DNA of 64,000 nucleotides, taken from Agrypnia vestita (Eukaryota > Arthropoda > Insecta > Trichoptera > Phryganeidae). Position numbers and translations under genes: made by a program. Shown in pieces: positions 12,242 through 24,000 of the stretch (the first letter of the stretch is position 1; every line of letters starts with the position of its first letter). The stretch is taken from positions 124,001 through 188,000 of the forward strand of contig JADDOH010002261.1 in NCBI GenBank assembly GCA_016648135.1, in the 5' to 3' direction. Below the pieces are notes generated by a model. That model searched no databases. It saw only the letters and a program-made list of their open reading frames with translations, and was not told where the DNA came from.

Positions 12242-13380
12242 TGTGTTTAATGAGCGCATATTATATGGAAAAAAAATGTAGCTGCGTTTAATATCTAATT
12301 GATTCATCTGTTTAGTTTTTATTAAATTTAAATGAAATAACATGTTTGGCGTAACAATAAAAAGCCAAATATTTTGAAGCACAAAAATATATTTTTTTTT
12401 TTATATAAATCTGTTTATTTAACATCATTTTGGTGTGTGGTGTAATGAATTCTTAAAATCTCTCATAAAGGGATGACCACATTTCCCATGAACATATAAT
12501 AGGACAGATAAATAATTTTTTAGAATGCTAAGTAATAGCAATTATTATCCAATGAAGTAATACTGCATACCTACTAAACTTAAGATAAACAAATATGGTC
12601 TTTTAAAACTTATTTATCAAAAATATTCGTGAAATTTGAATTAATACCGTATTCAAATATCTAAATCTAATCAATAATAGTGAATCTTAACCACTGCGGC
12701 GTAATTTCAGTACAAATATGAAACAAAATGTTTAATGTATGTTGAAATTACATTTATGGTTTTCGGATACGGGGACTATAATAACGTACACCTTATCCAC
12801 ACATGAAGTCTGTCGGAAATCGATTTACTACCCTCGCCATTACCCTCCCTAACCAAACATCTCCGCTCATCGCCTCAGACGAAATAAATAAATCCCATTT
12901 TATTGTGCCATTAAAAACTACCGGGGTAAGTAGCCCCGCCAGGGTTTGATGGTCTCCATAAAAAGTGGTACGCGCAGAGGGTTCCTGGCAGGTGGTCGAT
13001 AATGAAAATCGAGCCGCTGTTTGCACAGCGAGCTGGCCAACCCTTCTGAATTCCTGGCGAAAGTCCCAATCTTTACCGCACTTGTTTTCGTCCACAGGTT
13101 TACTTATTATTTGAGTAATTTTGGTGTTTGAGTTGGATGGGTGTAACGCTCGGTCGCAGTGTTTGTTTGCTACTTGGAGTTGTGAAAGTTGTTATAGACT
13201 GTAAAAGAGATGTGTGAAATTTTGTGGTTTCGCTCGTACAATTTTATAACAGTATTTCAATTTATGTTCAAACAAACAACATCTGCACAAACCACAATAC
13301 TTATTTTTAACGTTCTAATACCACTGTATCTTAATAACTCCCGATGTCGTAATACAAAGCTAACGTTGTAAACGTTTAGA
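12242..13380. other. Non-coding DNA with a GC-balanced island
   Basis: About 12785-13100 is GC-balanced and non-repetitive. A 100-codon minus frame crosses it (12793-13095) with no family resemblance I can name. It may be conserved non-coding DNA or a chance frame. The rest is AT-rich. Confidence 0.35.
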
Positions 13381-13475
13381 GTTGTTTGTTGGTCTAGTGG
13401 TGAAGACTCTCGCCTGGTGATCCAGTGGTCGTTGGTTTGAGCCTCACATGTAAGAATATTAATCTGACACCACAG
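13381..13475 (+). mobile_element. tRNA-derived SINE, family S1, internally deleted
   Basis: The head GTTGTTTGTTGGTCTAGTGG, ACTCTCGCCTGGTGATCCA and GGTTTGAGCCTCAC match the tRNA-like head of the copies at 42.3 and 49.7 kb. It then jumps to GTAAGAATATTAATCTGACA, which is 3' body sequence, so the middle is missing. Confidence 0.65.
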
Positions 13476-13729
13476 ACCACAAATATATAGACATGAACTA
13501 ACATAATTTTTGGGTACACAACCTAGTACCAAGGCTGGTTTCGATACGTTTGACTTGTTTAAAAAAAATACTAAGGGCTTGTGAATTTAAAAAAAAATAT
13601 GAAAAATTAGCGCATTATTAAGTACGAGAAGATGTTTTTACTTAATAGGCTCGGTTTGGAATGAAATTTAAAAAAAAAAAAAACATCTATTTAATAAAAA
13701 ATGTATCCATCTAATCTAAATATAATAAT
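13476..13729. other. No feature seen
   Basis: AT-rich with several A runs. Confidence 0.5.
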
Positions 13730-14925
13730 TTCGTTGTGTGTCTGTCGATCTGTAACATCCGTAACTTGCTGGAATTACAACTCTAGTAATTAGATTGGCA
13801 CATGCAATCGGCACGCGACTCAGACAATACACAACGGTCGCTCCAACAAATCACACAGTCTCGATATTTTTATATTATTATTTTACTACATATTTAGTTT
13901 TAGGTTTAAGGGGGGGGTAAGGTTAATTCGTACAAAAAAAGCATGTTTTTGTGAATTTTTTTTGACGACACAGTTAAAATCTCTTTATTAAAACCAATGG
14001 TACATTAAAGTATGACATTTGAAGAATATTGTGTAAAATTATCAAGACGAAATATTAAAAAATACGGCAATGGCAGCAATTATTCGGACGTGTCTCGGAA
14101 AAAAGTAGAATTGCGGTGTCCATCATAACTTGGTGCTAGATCATCTGAAATCAAAAAATAAAAGTTCATTCGTTAGATAATAGATTTTCCCAGGTAACGC
14201 TGGGAGGGTTTTTTGAAATTTCAATTTTTCAATTTTTTGGAACACTTTGAAGGGAAAAACGCGATTTTTTGCGAAAAATATCGACTAATTTGTTATTAAA
14301 AAATAAAAATTAATAACAAATTTGAAAAAAACTCGACAGCGTTACCTCGTAAATTATGTACAGAAATAGTGTTCAAAATTTCAAAAGGATCGGTGCAGTA
14401 GTTTTGAAGTTATGATGGACACCGACTTTGAAAACGTGAGATGTGGGGAATAGGCTTTAAAGTTTTGAACACTGTAAAATTCAAAATAAAACTCAACACT
14501 TATTTTATACTTACACATAATCGTCGATGCCATGTTCACACAGCAAAGAGCTTTAATCATCAGCATCTTTTTGTCCTTGTCTAAGCAAAACTCTTCTAAT
14601 ACAATAGCACGTCCGGTGAGCCCTCAGGTGAGCGCGTCTCTCAGCTGCCCGAGCAGGTATAGAAAATCAGTCTGATATCGCTCAAATGTTCATAATTTCG
14701 TCAATTTTGCTCCGATTGACTTGAAATTTTGACACAATGTTCTTGCGATGTTATACATTCATTAAAAAAATTAAAAATAAAATGCAAAAAAAAAACAAAG
14801 TTAAAAACCTTACCCCCCCTTAAGCGAATAAAGTCATCTTAAAAAAACAAATAGTTTTCTCTTCATGAATTTTCAGTTTCAAATTCTGTAATAATTATTA
14901 TGACCCGTGACCTTTCGCGGGTGTA
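13730..14925 (+). repeat. Dispersed family F copy, split by a TTAA element
   Basis: The left part (13730-13905) contains TCCGTAACTTGCTGGAATTA, and the right part (about 14890-14925) contains CCCGTGACCTTTCGCGGGT. Both blocks occur close together at 60955-61145 and 57035-57175. Here they are about 1.1 kb apart because the element at 13906-14823 sits between them. Confidence 0.55.
13906..14823. mobile_element. TTAA-flanked non-autonomous DNA transposon, copy 1
   Basis: The left end reads TTAAGGGGGGGGTAAGGTT and the right end is its near-exact reverse complement (AACCTTACCCCCCCTTAA). The interior (about 900 bp) carries GTCCATCAT and its inverse around 14118 and 14410 and has no transposase. TTAA at both tips fits superfamilies that target TTAA (piggyBac, Kolobok, some Sola). 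I cannot choose among them. Its position inside a family F copy supports these boundaries. Confidence 0.65.
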
Positions 14926-15663
14926 CGGCCTCATCATTTAGAAAAATAAATAATAAAAATTGATAAAACACAATGATGAGGAATGGTAAAACATTTGCTA
15001 ATCCAAGGATCACAGAGTTCACATAGAAGACAACAGGAAGGACAGTCATAAAATTAAACATTGTTTTCTTTTTAATTTGTTAGAAAGGAAATTCTGAATT
15101 TTTTAATAATTCTATTAAAAACCCAGATATTCGAACAATTCTAAGAGGGTTTAATAAAAAGTATCTGAGAAGACTTTGCACTTTAAAAAACATATAATGC
15201 AATCTACAATACCAAATTCCCGGGATAACATGAATATGTCAAGATCACTGTATCCAATGCTCACAATACATTTTATATAAAACGACAAGTGGTATTTGAG
15301 AAGAAAGCACCTATGATTAGATATAGAATTCTATGCGCGGCAATAAATTATGACTTCAGATCCCCTTCAAAGCAGATTGCGAGGACCCGCACCGGCGGTA
15401 TCGTCCGATTTTTAGTGCGACAATCTGATATTGAAATCGTGGAACGAAAAAAATTAACAATCAAAATTTAAATGTTTTAAAATTTTACAAGATGCCTATT
15501 CTGCGTCTTTGTTAAACATTTTATAAATTCTTGGACGTTCAAAGCTTTTAAGTCCATCTTCTTCCCTTGGTTTACATATTAGAACACATTCTGGATTATC
15601 AGATGATTACAAAATATGGTATCGCATTATTGCATCACTACCAGTGAAAACCTATAATTGTGG
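14926..15663. other. No gene seen
   Basis: AT-rich. Short open frames at 14879-15061 and 15289-15471 have no recognisable domain. Confidence 0.5.
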
Positions 15664-15885
15664 GGTATAAAAGTATAGGCAGCAATATACAAAAAATTAA
15701 AAAAAATATTTTGAATGTAGTCACCGAGGATTACTAATTTAAAATGTACTGAAGTCTAGATTTTATGTATCTATCCCTTCCAAAATCATGTTTCTTATAA
15801 AATCTCAAATTAAGTACATTATAAATTAGTAAACCTCGATGACTACATTATTTTTTTTGGATATTGCTGCCTATACTTTTATACC
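15664..15885. mobile_element. Palindromic MITE, about 90-100 bp arms
   Basis: The left end GGTATAAAAGTATAGGCAGC is matched by its reverse complement ending at 15885. Similarity continues inward through ATGTAGTCAYCGAGG and TACTAATTTA, leaving a short spacer near 15765-15785. A diverged end of the same type appears at about 20028-20052 (GGATATTGCTACCTTTGC). No coding capacity. Confidence 0.75.
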
Positions 15886-16267
15886 TTGCTTTTATACCAA
15901 AATTGGCTTTTATGTTTTCCATTTTTTGTTTTTACTTAATTATTGTTAGCTGTTGGTTTTCAATAAATAAACAAATAAATGTGTATAAATCAGATCTATT
16001 ATCAATAGTTTTATTTACTGATGGTAGTTCTATTATTAACTGTCCATTACACTTTATAAATAATGTATTTTCACGGGACGTGGCTTTGGGAGGCATACGA
16101 AAACATTAAAATAATTTAAAGTTTAATTTATTACCAAAGAAATTCACTGACTGGACACGTGTTTAATTGAAGTACCGCTCTTAATTTTATAGTCATATAT
16201 GTCTCCTGAATATTTTACACACTTATTATTGTATTGTTCATTAATTCGCACTAATAAACACTGTTTC
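15886..16267. other. No gene seen
   Basis: Open frames of about 80 codons here (15864-16109, 16199-16441) run through repeat sequence and have no known motif. Confidence 0.45.
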
Positions 16268-16339
16268 TATTGCTTTGATCAAATTATAGTATCTATATGC
16301 TTTGATCAAATTATAGTATGCTTTGATCAAATTATAGTA
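16268..16339. repeat. Three tandem copies of a TTTGATCAAATTATAG unit
   Basis: TGCTTTGATCAAATTATAGT appears three times at spacings of about 27 and 20 bp. Each unit centres on the palindrome TTTGATCAAA. It may be a small satellite or a cluster of protein-binding sites; nothing in the sequence decides between them. Confidence 0.7.
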
Positions 16340-16635
16340 AACTCCGTTCAATGTTCGCACGTAAGAAAATTTTATCCACTGTCGCTGGAATATACACTGG
16401 TCACACTGCGCTCGCTCTATTGGTGGTATTACGTGAGTTAACCGTCACGAATTACTGATCACACTGGTTTGCGGTTCTATCACTGGGATGTCACACACGT
16501 TATCGTGACGAATGACTGACCACGTGTCGCGTGACGCCCTTACTTTTATAGATAACACCGCCATTCCAGATCCTCCGAGAGTCTTATGAATCTTTCCAGT
16601 TATTACGGGAGACTTGCAGATGATTCCAGAATGGT
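16340..16635. repeat. Block with repeated GTGACGAAT/ACTGAYCAC motifs
   Basis: Imperfect direct repeats: CGTCACGAATTACTGATCAC (about 16443) and CGTGACGAATGACTGACCAC (about 16503). CACTGGTCACACTG lies upstream. A TATAGATAA-like box follows at 16547. It could be an LTR-like or promoter-like segment, but no partner LTR was found. Confidence 0.4.
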
Positions 16636-18913
16636 AATAAAAAAAATATCATTTGAACCAGTCATACTTTAGTAAAACTTGTAACTTGTAAAAATAAATA
16701 TTATATATTATATATATATAAAAAAAATATTATATATTATATATATATATATAAAATAAAAAAAAACACTCATTCATCATTAGGATCCTATACGCTCCTC
16801 TCACTCATTCCACTAGTGGAACACCTAAAACTCCAAAACCAGATCACGATTATTCTAATAAATAAAATCTTTTTGATGTGATGTGATTTAAAAATATTAT
16901 GTTTCTGTCCCTGTCGATATTGGACACGTTGTCACATTAAATATATGCCTTTGTTCAAATAATACTTTGTGTGTTTATCCGGCTAGAAACAAAACACATA
17001 CCTTCCATCTGTGTCTGGGCTCGTGTTACAGCCCCGTGCATTCATCTTGGACCACGAAAACTACATTTTCAGACAAAAAATTTAGGCAGACAATTCTATA
17101 CTGTAATGCGAGATGTAATTCTTTGAGAAAGGCTATGCAAGTTCTTGTGAATAAAGTTCACTAATCTAAAATTACTGCAAATTTAGTTTTCTCCAATGTT
17201 TTGTTCTAAAATGCTCTTTAATTAGTTTCTATAATTAATTTAGTTTTATGTGCTCATATATTCTTGGTCAAGGTACATACAGGGTGCACCTTGCTCAATA
17301 ATTAAAATTTAATTTAAACTAGTAATGTTGAGACTATTAGCAGAAGGTTTTAACATTTTTATTTAAAAATACCAAAGAGGATTCTTTTTGAAAATTTTGA
17401 TCGAAAATGTTTAAGTAATATGAGCAAAATCTCTACCATTTCTAGTATATAAACAATCTTGTAGACGTTCTAGATTTCAAATGAAATATTTTAAATAAAA
17501 ATGACCGAATGAGGTCTTTGTTCGTCGATATCTTTGTCAACATAATTTGTTATGTGTTATAATAATTTGGGGTCTCATTTTATTTGTAAAACAATTCTCT
17601 TACATTTTGATAAAATGTAGTGAATTATTGATAAAACTTACGATATTATACGCGTTCGAGTTTCCTAATAAAATAAAACTGTGAAATATTTTCTTAAAAA
17701 TGAGTTCGCCACAAATATACGGAAGATTTTCTATTCATAATTAAGGCAAATAAATATTTTACATGCTAAATAAAGAAATAGTAGTTACAAATATTAAATT
17801 CTATGTACGCTGATCCGATAATATGTAGTAAGAATATAAAATATGAAATTGACGTATGTAACTAACAGTTAAAGTTTAACAAAATATCATCTGCATTCAA
17901 AATTTCCAAAATAAAAAATTAACTATGGATTATTTTCTTAACGTATTGAATTTTTACAAAAATATTGAAAATTTTCGACTCATAATTGAGGCAAACATCC
18001 AGAGTCCTTTGATTTAAGTGTTATGTAAAAGTCATTATATAAGTATTTAATTTTACAGGAAATAACGCTGGTGTAATAATATATGGAGGGAATTTAAAAA
18101 AATGAGATTTACAAAAGTTTTAAAAGTCATTTACGCCCACGCAAGAACCAAAATAAAAATAAATTTTACCAGAATAAATTCGGCATTCACTGTAATTAAA
18201 AAGCTTACGAAACTTTTCAATTACGCCCACCTATCAATCTCCATTTGCATCCCAATTATTCCGGGATAAAATCTATCCCAGGGAAGGTGACCCTCAGGAT
18301 TAGTTTTTTCGTCTGTCTTCCTTTTAGAAATTGTGACGGACACTGATTCCATTAAACAATCAGTTCTTTTATTTTTCCGAAGAACACAATAAAAGTTTTC
18401 ACAAAACTTTCTTCGATTGTGATATCTTGAAGTCGTCGAAAAGAAGTTACAGCAACGTTGGAAATTATATAGCGTGACTTGTGGAATTCCGATGTTTCGT
18501 GTTTTGTGTAAAAGGTCGTAGGTTACATTTAAGATATTATTTCTCAGAAAGAATGAAAGTGAACTAAGTGTATACCTTACGCTGTTATTATTTTCTTATG
18601 TTTTTTATTTATTTTTCAATATTTAATTCAATTTCGTTGAAAGCGGCTTTTTTCAATCTTTTAAATATGAGGGTATATTCGCATACGATATACCTATAGG
18701 ATTTTCAACGGTATGATATCAATAAAAGTAATAGGCATTATGACAGTATTAAAGAATTAAAGAATAAGTGATTTTAGAGAAGAAAATATTTTGAAAGGAT
18801 CTAAAAAATTATCCATTTAATATACACATTAAGATTAATAAGATTTTCAATAAAATAAAAGTATGAAATTGTGCAAATCGCCATTTTAACTGAAATACCG
18901 GTCAGAGTGAATA
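16636..18913. other. AT-rich region without recognised genes
   Basis: TA-rich simple sequence lies at 16701-16760. No coding motif was found in the open frame at 16967-17164. A GC-balanced segment at about 18220-18320 is unassigned. Confidence 0.45.
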
Positions 18914-18993
18914 ACGTCACGCCTCAGTTCCAATCACTGTGTCTTTGAATCGTTTCCATAGACACAATGCAATGTTTGCTGAGGCTTGACGTC
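18914..18993. repeat. Inverted repeat with TGACGTCA at one end
   Basis: ACGTCACGCCTCAG on the left faces CTGAGGCTTGACGT on the right. ACTGTGTCT and AGACACAATG pair inside. The right flank contains TGACGTCA, identical to a CRE/ATF consensus, although this may simply be the palindrome tip. Confidence 0.6.
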
Positions 18994-19318
18994 ACGTAGA
19001 CGAAATGACAGTTGCGGGCTTTTTTGCGCGAAATTAAAAATATGTAGATGAAAATGCAATTATTTGCGTATAAACTTAGTTTATTACTGAAATAATGTTA
19101 TTTTCGGTAATAGTAGACGTGTACCTACAATATAGAATGTTATTTCAAAATCTGTCATAATGTATATTTTTGACTAAGACAGACCAAATAAGAAAATGAC
19201 AATGTGTCATTCGCAATAATTTTTATCACTCTTACGTCATACGTAATCTAACAAACGTAAGAAAATAAAAATTTGAAGAAATATCATGAAGACAATATAT
19301 GTAAAACGATACAAATAA
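18994..19318. other. No gene seen
   Basis: AT-rich sequence; nothing assigned. Confidence 0.5.
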
Positions 19319-19372
19319 GCACAGTGGTAAGGCGTTTCCTTGTGACAATGAGGTAAATGGTTCGAATCATCT
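19319..19372 (+). mobile_element. Possible tRNA-derived SINE head, family S3
   Basis: GCACAGTGGTAAGGCGTTTC resembles an A box. ATGGTTCGAATCAT about 30 bp later resembles a B box. Acceptor-stem pairing is absent, so it is not a functional tRNA. The body and tail are not clear. Confidence 0.45.
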
Positions 19373-19423
19373 CTCTTTTATTTTAATTTTTCAAGGCCGA
19401 GTGTTCCATTAAACAATATACAC

Positions 19424-19554
19424 TAAAACGCGGTCGCTGAAACGAGAGATTTTCGTACATTGACCCTACGCTACGTATCCTTGACGAACGCGTACAATTA
19501 CGTTGCTGTGCCTGTGCGAGCGAGCGTGACAGCAACGTAATGACCGCGCTTTAA
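19424..19554. repeat. Nested GC-rich inverted repeat
   Basis: The outer arms AAAACGCGGTC (about 19425) and TGACCGCGCTTT (19541) flank a perfect 13 bp hairpin, ATTACGTTGCTGT / ACAGCAACGTAAT (19497-19509 and 19529-19541). The loop contains CGAGCGAGCGTG. It looks like a small foldback element. Confidence 0.65.
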
Positions 19555-20180
19555 CTTTATAACACAGCTTTTCCGAGATGAAAATTCTTACATGCATTGA
19601 TTTCATATTCCCTTTATATATATTATTAAACTTAATTTTAACCTAGAGATTCCATGCAGAAATTTCCCTGGAAACTATGAAACCCACATTTTATTGGAAA
19701 TAAGTTTTTAACATGTTTCGGGACCAATGGATACAACGTAAATAAAAAATATTCTTATTAATTATATTAATAATGTCGCCATAAAGTCATTTTGCTTGTA
19801 TTAAAAAAAAAATTAACGTTTGAATATGAATATTGCTGTCTTTGCCATGATGTTTCAGCCTAAAATCGACTCAACTTGCACTTTAGTATGAAGCGGCTAT
19901 TTTGTCACGTGAAACTACCATGGGTGTTGATTGGTTAAAGTGAATAATGGTTTTCTTTATTTTTCAGTCTTTGTTTTTCAACATGATTTTGGAAGAGACA
20001 ACGCAATATGACTGCATTTAAAATGTTTGGATATTGCTACCTTTGCTTTTATAGGTATCCCTCAAATGCAATTTTAATGACCTTTAAAAACTACCAAGTG
20101 TGCAAAGGATGAAACGCGGGTTTCTTATAAAAATAAATTTTTAACATTTATATTTAATAGTCTGAGTTCCAGGAAATGCA
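19555..20180. other. Non-coding DNA with inverted-repeat element relics
   Basis: TTAACATGTTTCGGGACCAA at about 19708 matches the internal motif of the short element at 58751-58999 (CAACATGTTTCGAAGCC). A GGATATTGCTACC end-like motif lies at 20028. Both look like fragments. Confidence 0.4.
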
Positions 20181-20625
20181 TCTTTGCAAAGCGCGGTATG
20201 TCCTCGCGAGCAGCTGTTGCGTGGACGGCTGCAGCGGTGCAGACGGGTGTAACTTTTTAATTCACTTTGTGTTGTTTGTGTCTAGCTACGACTCTTTAAG
20301 AATATAAACGCTCTCCTGCGCAACGTCTTCCCGGCGCCCTCCCCGGCCCTTTGACGAAGTACTGCCGTGTCGCGTCACTCCGAACAAGTTTGTTGCACAA
20401 ACATATGTCTTGGAGCAAAACTCCTTTGACGGAAGGCTACAAAGACGGAATATCAAGGCACGTCCTTAACACATTCATGAATTTAAATAATCGTAAATGG
20501 TGCAACGACCCCCGCCGAAGGGTCGTAGAGCTTACCTGCCTCTCGCGGCTTTGGTCCGAATATATTACGAAGACGGCTGTGGGCCTTAAGCATCGTTGGC
20601 ATTCTAAATTAAAAACCTAAAAATA
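20181..20625. other. GC-balanced unique block
   Basis: About 445 bp of balanced composition with dense CpG (for example CTTCCCGGCGCCCTCCCCGG near 20326) stands out sharply. An 89-codon frame covers part of it (20351-20620, TTG start) without recognisable domains. It could be a conserved non-coding element, a promoter or an exon; none is proven. Confidence 0.35.
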
Positions 20626-22299
20626 TTGATGATAAAATAAATATTAATATTTCCCATTGCTAAAAATAAAACGCGCGTACGTGCAGACTTTTTCGATGTT
20701 TAAGTCGGATAAATATTGTAACGACGCTAAAAAGAATCACGCACTGACAGTTGTTTGAAATGATCACAACACTACCGAAGATACCAAAACGGCCTATCGT
20801 AATCAGAAACTTACTTAGGCTGCAATGTAAATGAAAAATGGGATCCCTTTGTTGAAATCAAACGTTGAATTAAGCAAGCTGGTGCAACCTTTTTCATGAA
20901 AAACATGTTCTGTAGTGAAGATCTCAACCGTGGATTACGAATGCGAATAGTCAGATGCTACGTATTCTCGGAATTATTTTATGAAATGGAAGCACAGACG
21001 CTTACTCAAAAATTGATAAGGTGACTTAAAGGATTCGAGATGTGGATCTACAGAAGTTTATGGTTCGGGTGAAGAAAGAAAAATAAGTAGATAACAAGAA
21101 CAATAAAAATTCGAAAACTTTAATATCTCGGATACGTGATGAGACATTCAGGGAAGTACGAGATCTTGCATTTCATAATTCAGAGAAAGATTGTCGGAAG
21201 TCGTGAGCCCTGGAAGAAGGAAAACAACATGACTAAAAAAACTGAGACAATGGTTTGGCTAGTTTACTGTAGAGCTATTCCGGGCCGTAGGTATAATGTA
21301 ATATTGCAGCCAACATTCGTTAAATGGATAGGGCACAAGAAAAAAAAGAAGAATAAAACTTAAAATTCAAAAGGTTCATCAGTAGTAGTACAAGACAAAA
21401 CAAATATTAAAATCAATTCCAAAAATCGTGAATAGAAAAATTGAAAATTTGTGAAGGTTCGTTAATTAATTAAGAAAATAAACCCACGAAAAGTTTGCTC
21501 TTTTGAAAAAAATCACTTTTACCTGCATTAATTACTCGACGAGCTTTCCATATTAAGGAGACACGTCTGAATGCAGCAGCGAATGAGTCGCAATTTCTTA
21601 GTCGGTAAGTTCACCAATTAGCCGAGACTTGTTCTGATTGAATTGCAAAAAAAGAAACCCCCCACCGTGTCCAAAGTTTCCGGGCTGCTCACAGACTTGA
21701 TTGGTTTAAAAACTTAATTACATTACGCATCCGCCTAAACTTGAATCTCTATGGAAAATAATCTTAAGCAAGACCGGGGTGCACATGCTACCGAAGTGCA
21801 AAAAAATGGATATTTTAAAAATAATTTTGGTGTATTTGGGAAGAAATTTATTTATTTATTTTATTTTGGGGAAAATTAACAGCAAATCAACATCTTAACA
21901 AATATAAAACAATGGTTTTTAAAATTATGCCAATTACAAATTTTCCACTGAATATAGTAATTTACTTAAACTTACTTTAACAGCGAGTGGAGAGGGTGGA
22001 GGGGAATGTGGGACGGGAGTAGAAGGGAAGATATAATGTACGAATTAGTTTGGGTGCGGTTGTGTAGATATTGTTTGTTTTATGTTTCTTATCGTTGAGT
22101 TGAAAATGTCAAAGTGGTGATAGTTTGTGTTAAATGAATTTGTGGATCTGTACATAAAAGAATGCATGAATTTATGCGAAATAGTGTGAAAATGGCATTG
22201 AGGTATACACTATGGAGTGCTTACTTTTTTATTTTTTTATTAAGGAATCTTATCCCTTTTCTTTCTGGACGGTTTTTCATATTAACTTGAAGAAAAATA
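20626..22299. other. No recognised gene
   Basis: Mostly AT-rich. A GGAGAGGGTGGAGGGGAATG purine-rich stretch lies at about 21989-22030. The open frame at 21136-21363 lacks known motifs. Confidence 0.45.
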
Positions 22300-22690
22300 T
22301 TGCGGGTTATTGAAAGACTCACTACTCCTGTAGCTCCTCCGCTGGTCCTCCTCGAAGTAGCGATATAGATCTCCCTTCTGAAGATCTACGCGATGTCTTT
22401 TTGCCGATCGTCTTCTTTCTCTTGAAAAAACGACTCAACCTCTCGACGACGTTTGACGACAGCGATCTCTTACTCCAACCGCCTTGCGTGAATACTCAGG
22501 TCCTTATTTTCTCAATCTACAATTCGCAATCAAGAGAAGTCCTTTTATCGGCTGCGCCAGTTGTGATGTTATCGTCCTTAGCTTTAGGAGGAGAATTTTT
22601 AGCGTAGGTTCGGGGATCTAAAGAAACCCGATGTTCCACTTCAAGATATTTTATTGGTTTGTACTGGCGGAGTTCACTTGTCAATATTAT
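22300..22690 (-). mobile_element. Possible gypsy-like LTR retrotransposon relic (LTR edge and leader)
   Basis: Read on the minus strand, an LTR-like segment is followed by ACTGGCGCAGCCGATAAAAG at about 22542-22561. That matches the TGGCGCAG-type primer-binding site used by many insect gypsy-group elements. A leader of about 240 bp then follows with an E/R-rich reading through AGGAGGACCAGCGGAGGAGC, reminiscent of gag starts. No gag, protease, RT or integrase domain is present and the second LTR is not visible. Confidence 0.4.
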
Positions 22691-22717
22691 TATGCGATTC
22701 AGATAAAGAACAAGTTG

Positions 22718-22765
22718 TTACTGACGTGGTAGCTGAGTGGTAAGAGAGCGCCTCGATATGGCCCC
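22718..22765 (+). repeat. tRNA-like A-box segment
   Basis: ACGTGGTAGCTGAGTGGTAA followed by GAGAGCGCCTCG resembles a tRNA D-arm and anticodon-arm start. No B box follows at the right distance, so it is at most a broken SINE head. Confidence 0.3.
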
Positions 22766-22830
22766 TCTTAATTTATTTCCATTCACTCTCTCATACTCAT
22801 ACGGTCTCTTTCATTCATTATGATAGACGT

Positions 22831-22916
22831 TCATCCAGATACTTTACAGAAAATTAAAGAAAAGAAAAACACTGGATATTATCCAGATACATTACAGAAA
22901 ATTAAAGAAAGAAAAA
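22831..22916. repeat. Tandem duplication, about 45 bp unit
   Basis: ATCCAGATACWTTACAGAAA plus ATTAAAGAAA occurs twice in a row (22833 and 22879), separated by an AAAACACTGGATATT spacer. Confidence 0.7.
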
Positions 22917-23383
22917 AAGGGTTGTGGCCCAAAAGGTTCCTTCCATTCATGAAAATAAGCTACGACTACTCCATTGATTTGCAGCTAATTTAGTGCCTTT
23001 GCCTGATGTACAACTAGGTGGCAGGCATCTCTGTCCCAAGCCAACTCCATTTGGAGATACTAAGATAAGATACTCTAAGGCTTGGATTCAGAGTCAATAC
23101 TTGGATGATTTAAGTACGCTTTAAAAGTGTTATTTTGTACTGAAAATTATTCAATTGATGATTCCTCGACTTTATTATATTTTGCATATCATTCTCAGTA
23201 GTCAAAGCAACTATTAAAAATAAGTGGTAGTTACGTATTATAAGGTACACTGTAAAAAATGTTGAAGCATATTTTGAAATGATTTAATGTTTTTTTTTCA
23301 TATATGTACATAAAATGATATAAAGATATAACTGTAAAATTCTCAGTGATGTATGTTTTTATATAATAATAAAATAAAAAAAT
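22917..23383. other. No gene seen
   Basis: AT-rich; nothing assigned. Confidence 0.5.
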
Positions 23384-23545
23384 AGAAAGGATTACGGAAT
23401 ATAGATACGTGTCGCATCAATATTCTTACTATTTTCAAACTAAGTTAAAAGATAATTCTATGAAAATAGGACTAACTTGGTAGTTTCCTGGAATTGGGTT
23501 CGAACCAGCAGCCACTGGGTCACTAAACGTGAGCGCCTCAAATAA
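23384..23545 (-). mobile_element. tRNA-derived SINE, family S1, diverged
   Basis: It shares ATCAATATTCTTACTATTTT, CAAACTAAG and ATGAAAATAGGACTAACTTG with the copies at 42.3 and 49.7 kb. A B-box-like GGGTTCGAACC lies at about 23505 (plus-strand reading of the palindromic core). The tRNA-like head has diverged. Confidence 0.65.
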
Positions 23546-24000
23546 ATATATTTTTAAATTATTTTTTTTTTATAAATTTAATTTAATTTCACCATTTTGC
23601 AGAAAACGGGTTGGCGACTGACTGAGAAGTTGAGGTCCGTTCGGCGATCGCTGGGATTTTTCTCGAAAAGTAATTATAAAAATGTCACGGGCGAAAATTC
23701 GTTACGACGAACGTGATTCCACCCTTATTCCAATACTCCAGTTAAATTTTAACTCATTGTCGAGCAGTTACTTTCAGCGCGAAAATTGTAGTAAACATTG
23801 TGCCAAATTATAAACGGTACGTGCGCAAACTCGCAACTAATCAAATTACATGATTTTTGATGTGCTGTATTTAAATTGAGCGTTAATTGAGTCATTTCGT
23901 TGTTATGAGCTATTGTCAAAAGGAGAAATTGAATTTAATGTTTTACTCTAATTAAATTCAGCGCTTATTATTTTATATTACAGCTATTTTACTCGGAATA
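23546..24000. other. GC-balanced block, unassigned
   Basis: About 23600-23840 is CpG-containing and non-repetitive, with no open frame of note. Confidence 0.35.

Noticed and set aside
12793..13095. 100-codon minus frame in a GC-balanced block
   Set aside because: No recognisable motif, no splice context that I could defend; kept only as part of a non-coding island.
18988..18995. CRE site TGACGTCA as a functional regulatory element
   Set aside because: It sits at the tip of an inverted repeat and an 8-base match is not enough.
20351..20620. 89-codon frame in a CpG-rich block
   Set aside because: Non-ATG start and no domain; could hide an exon but cannot be supported.
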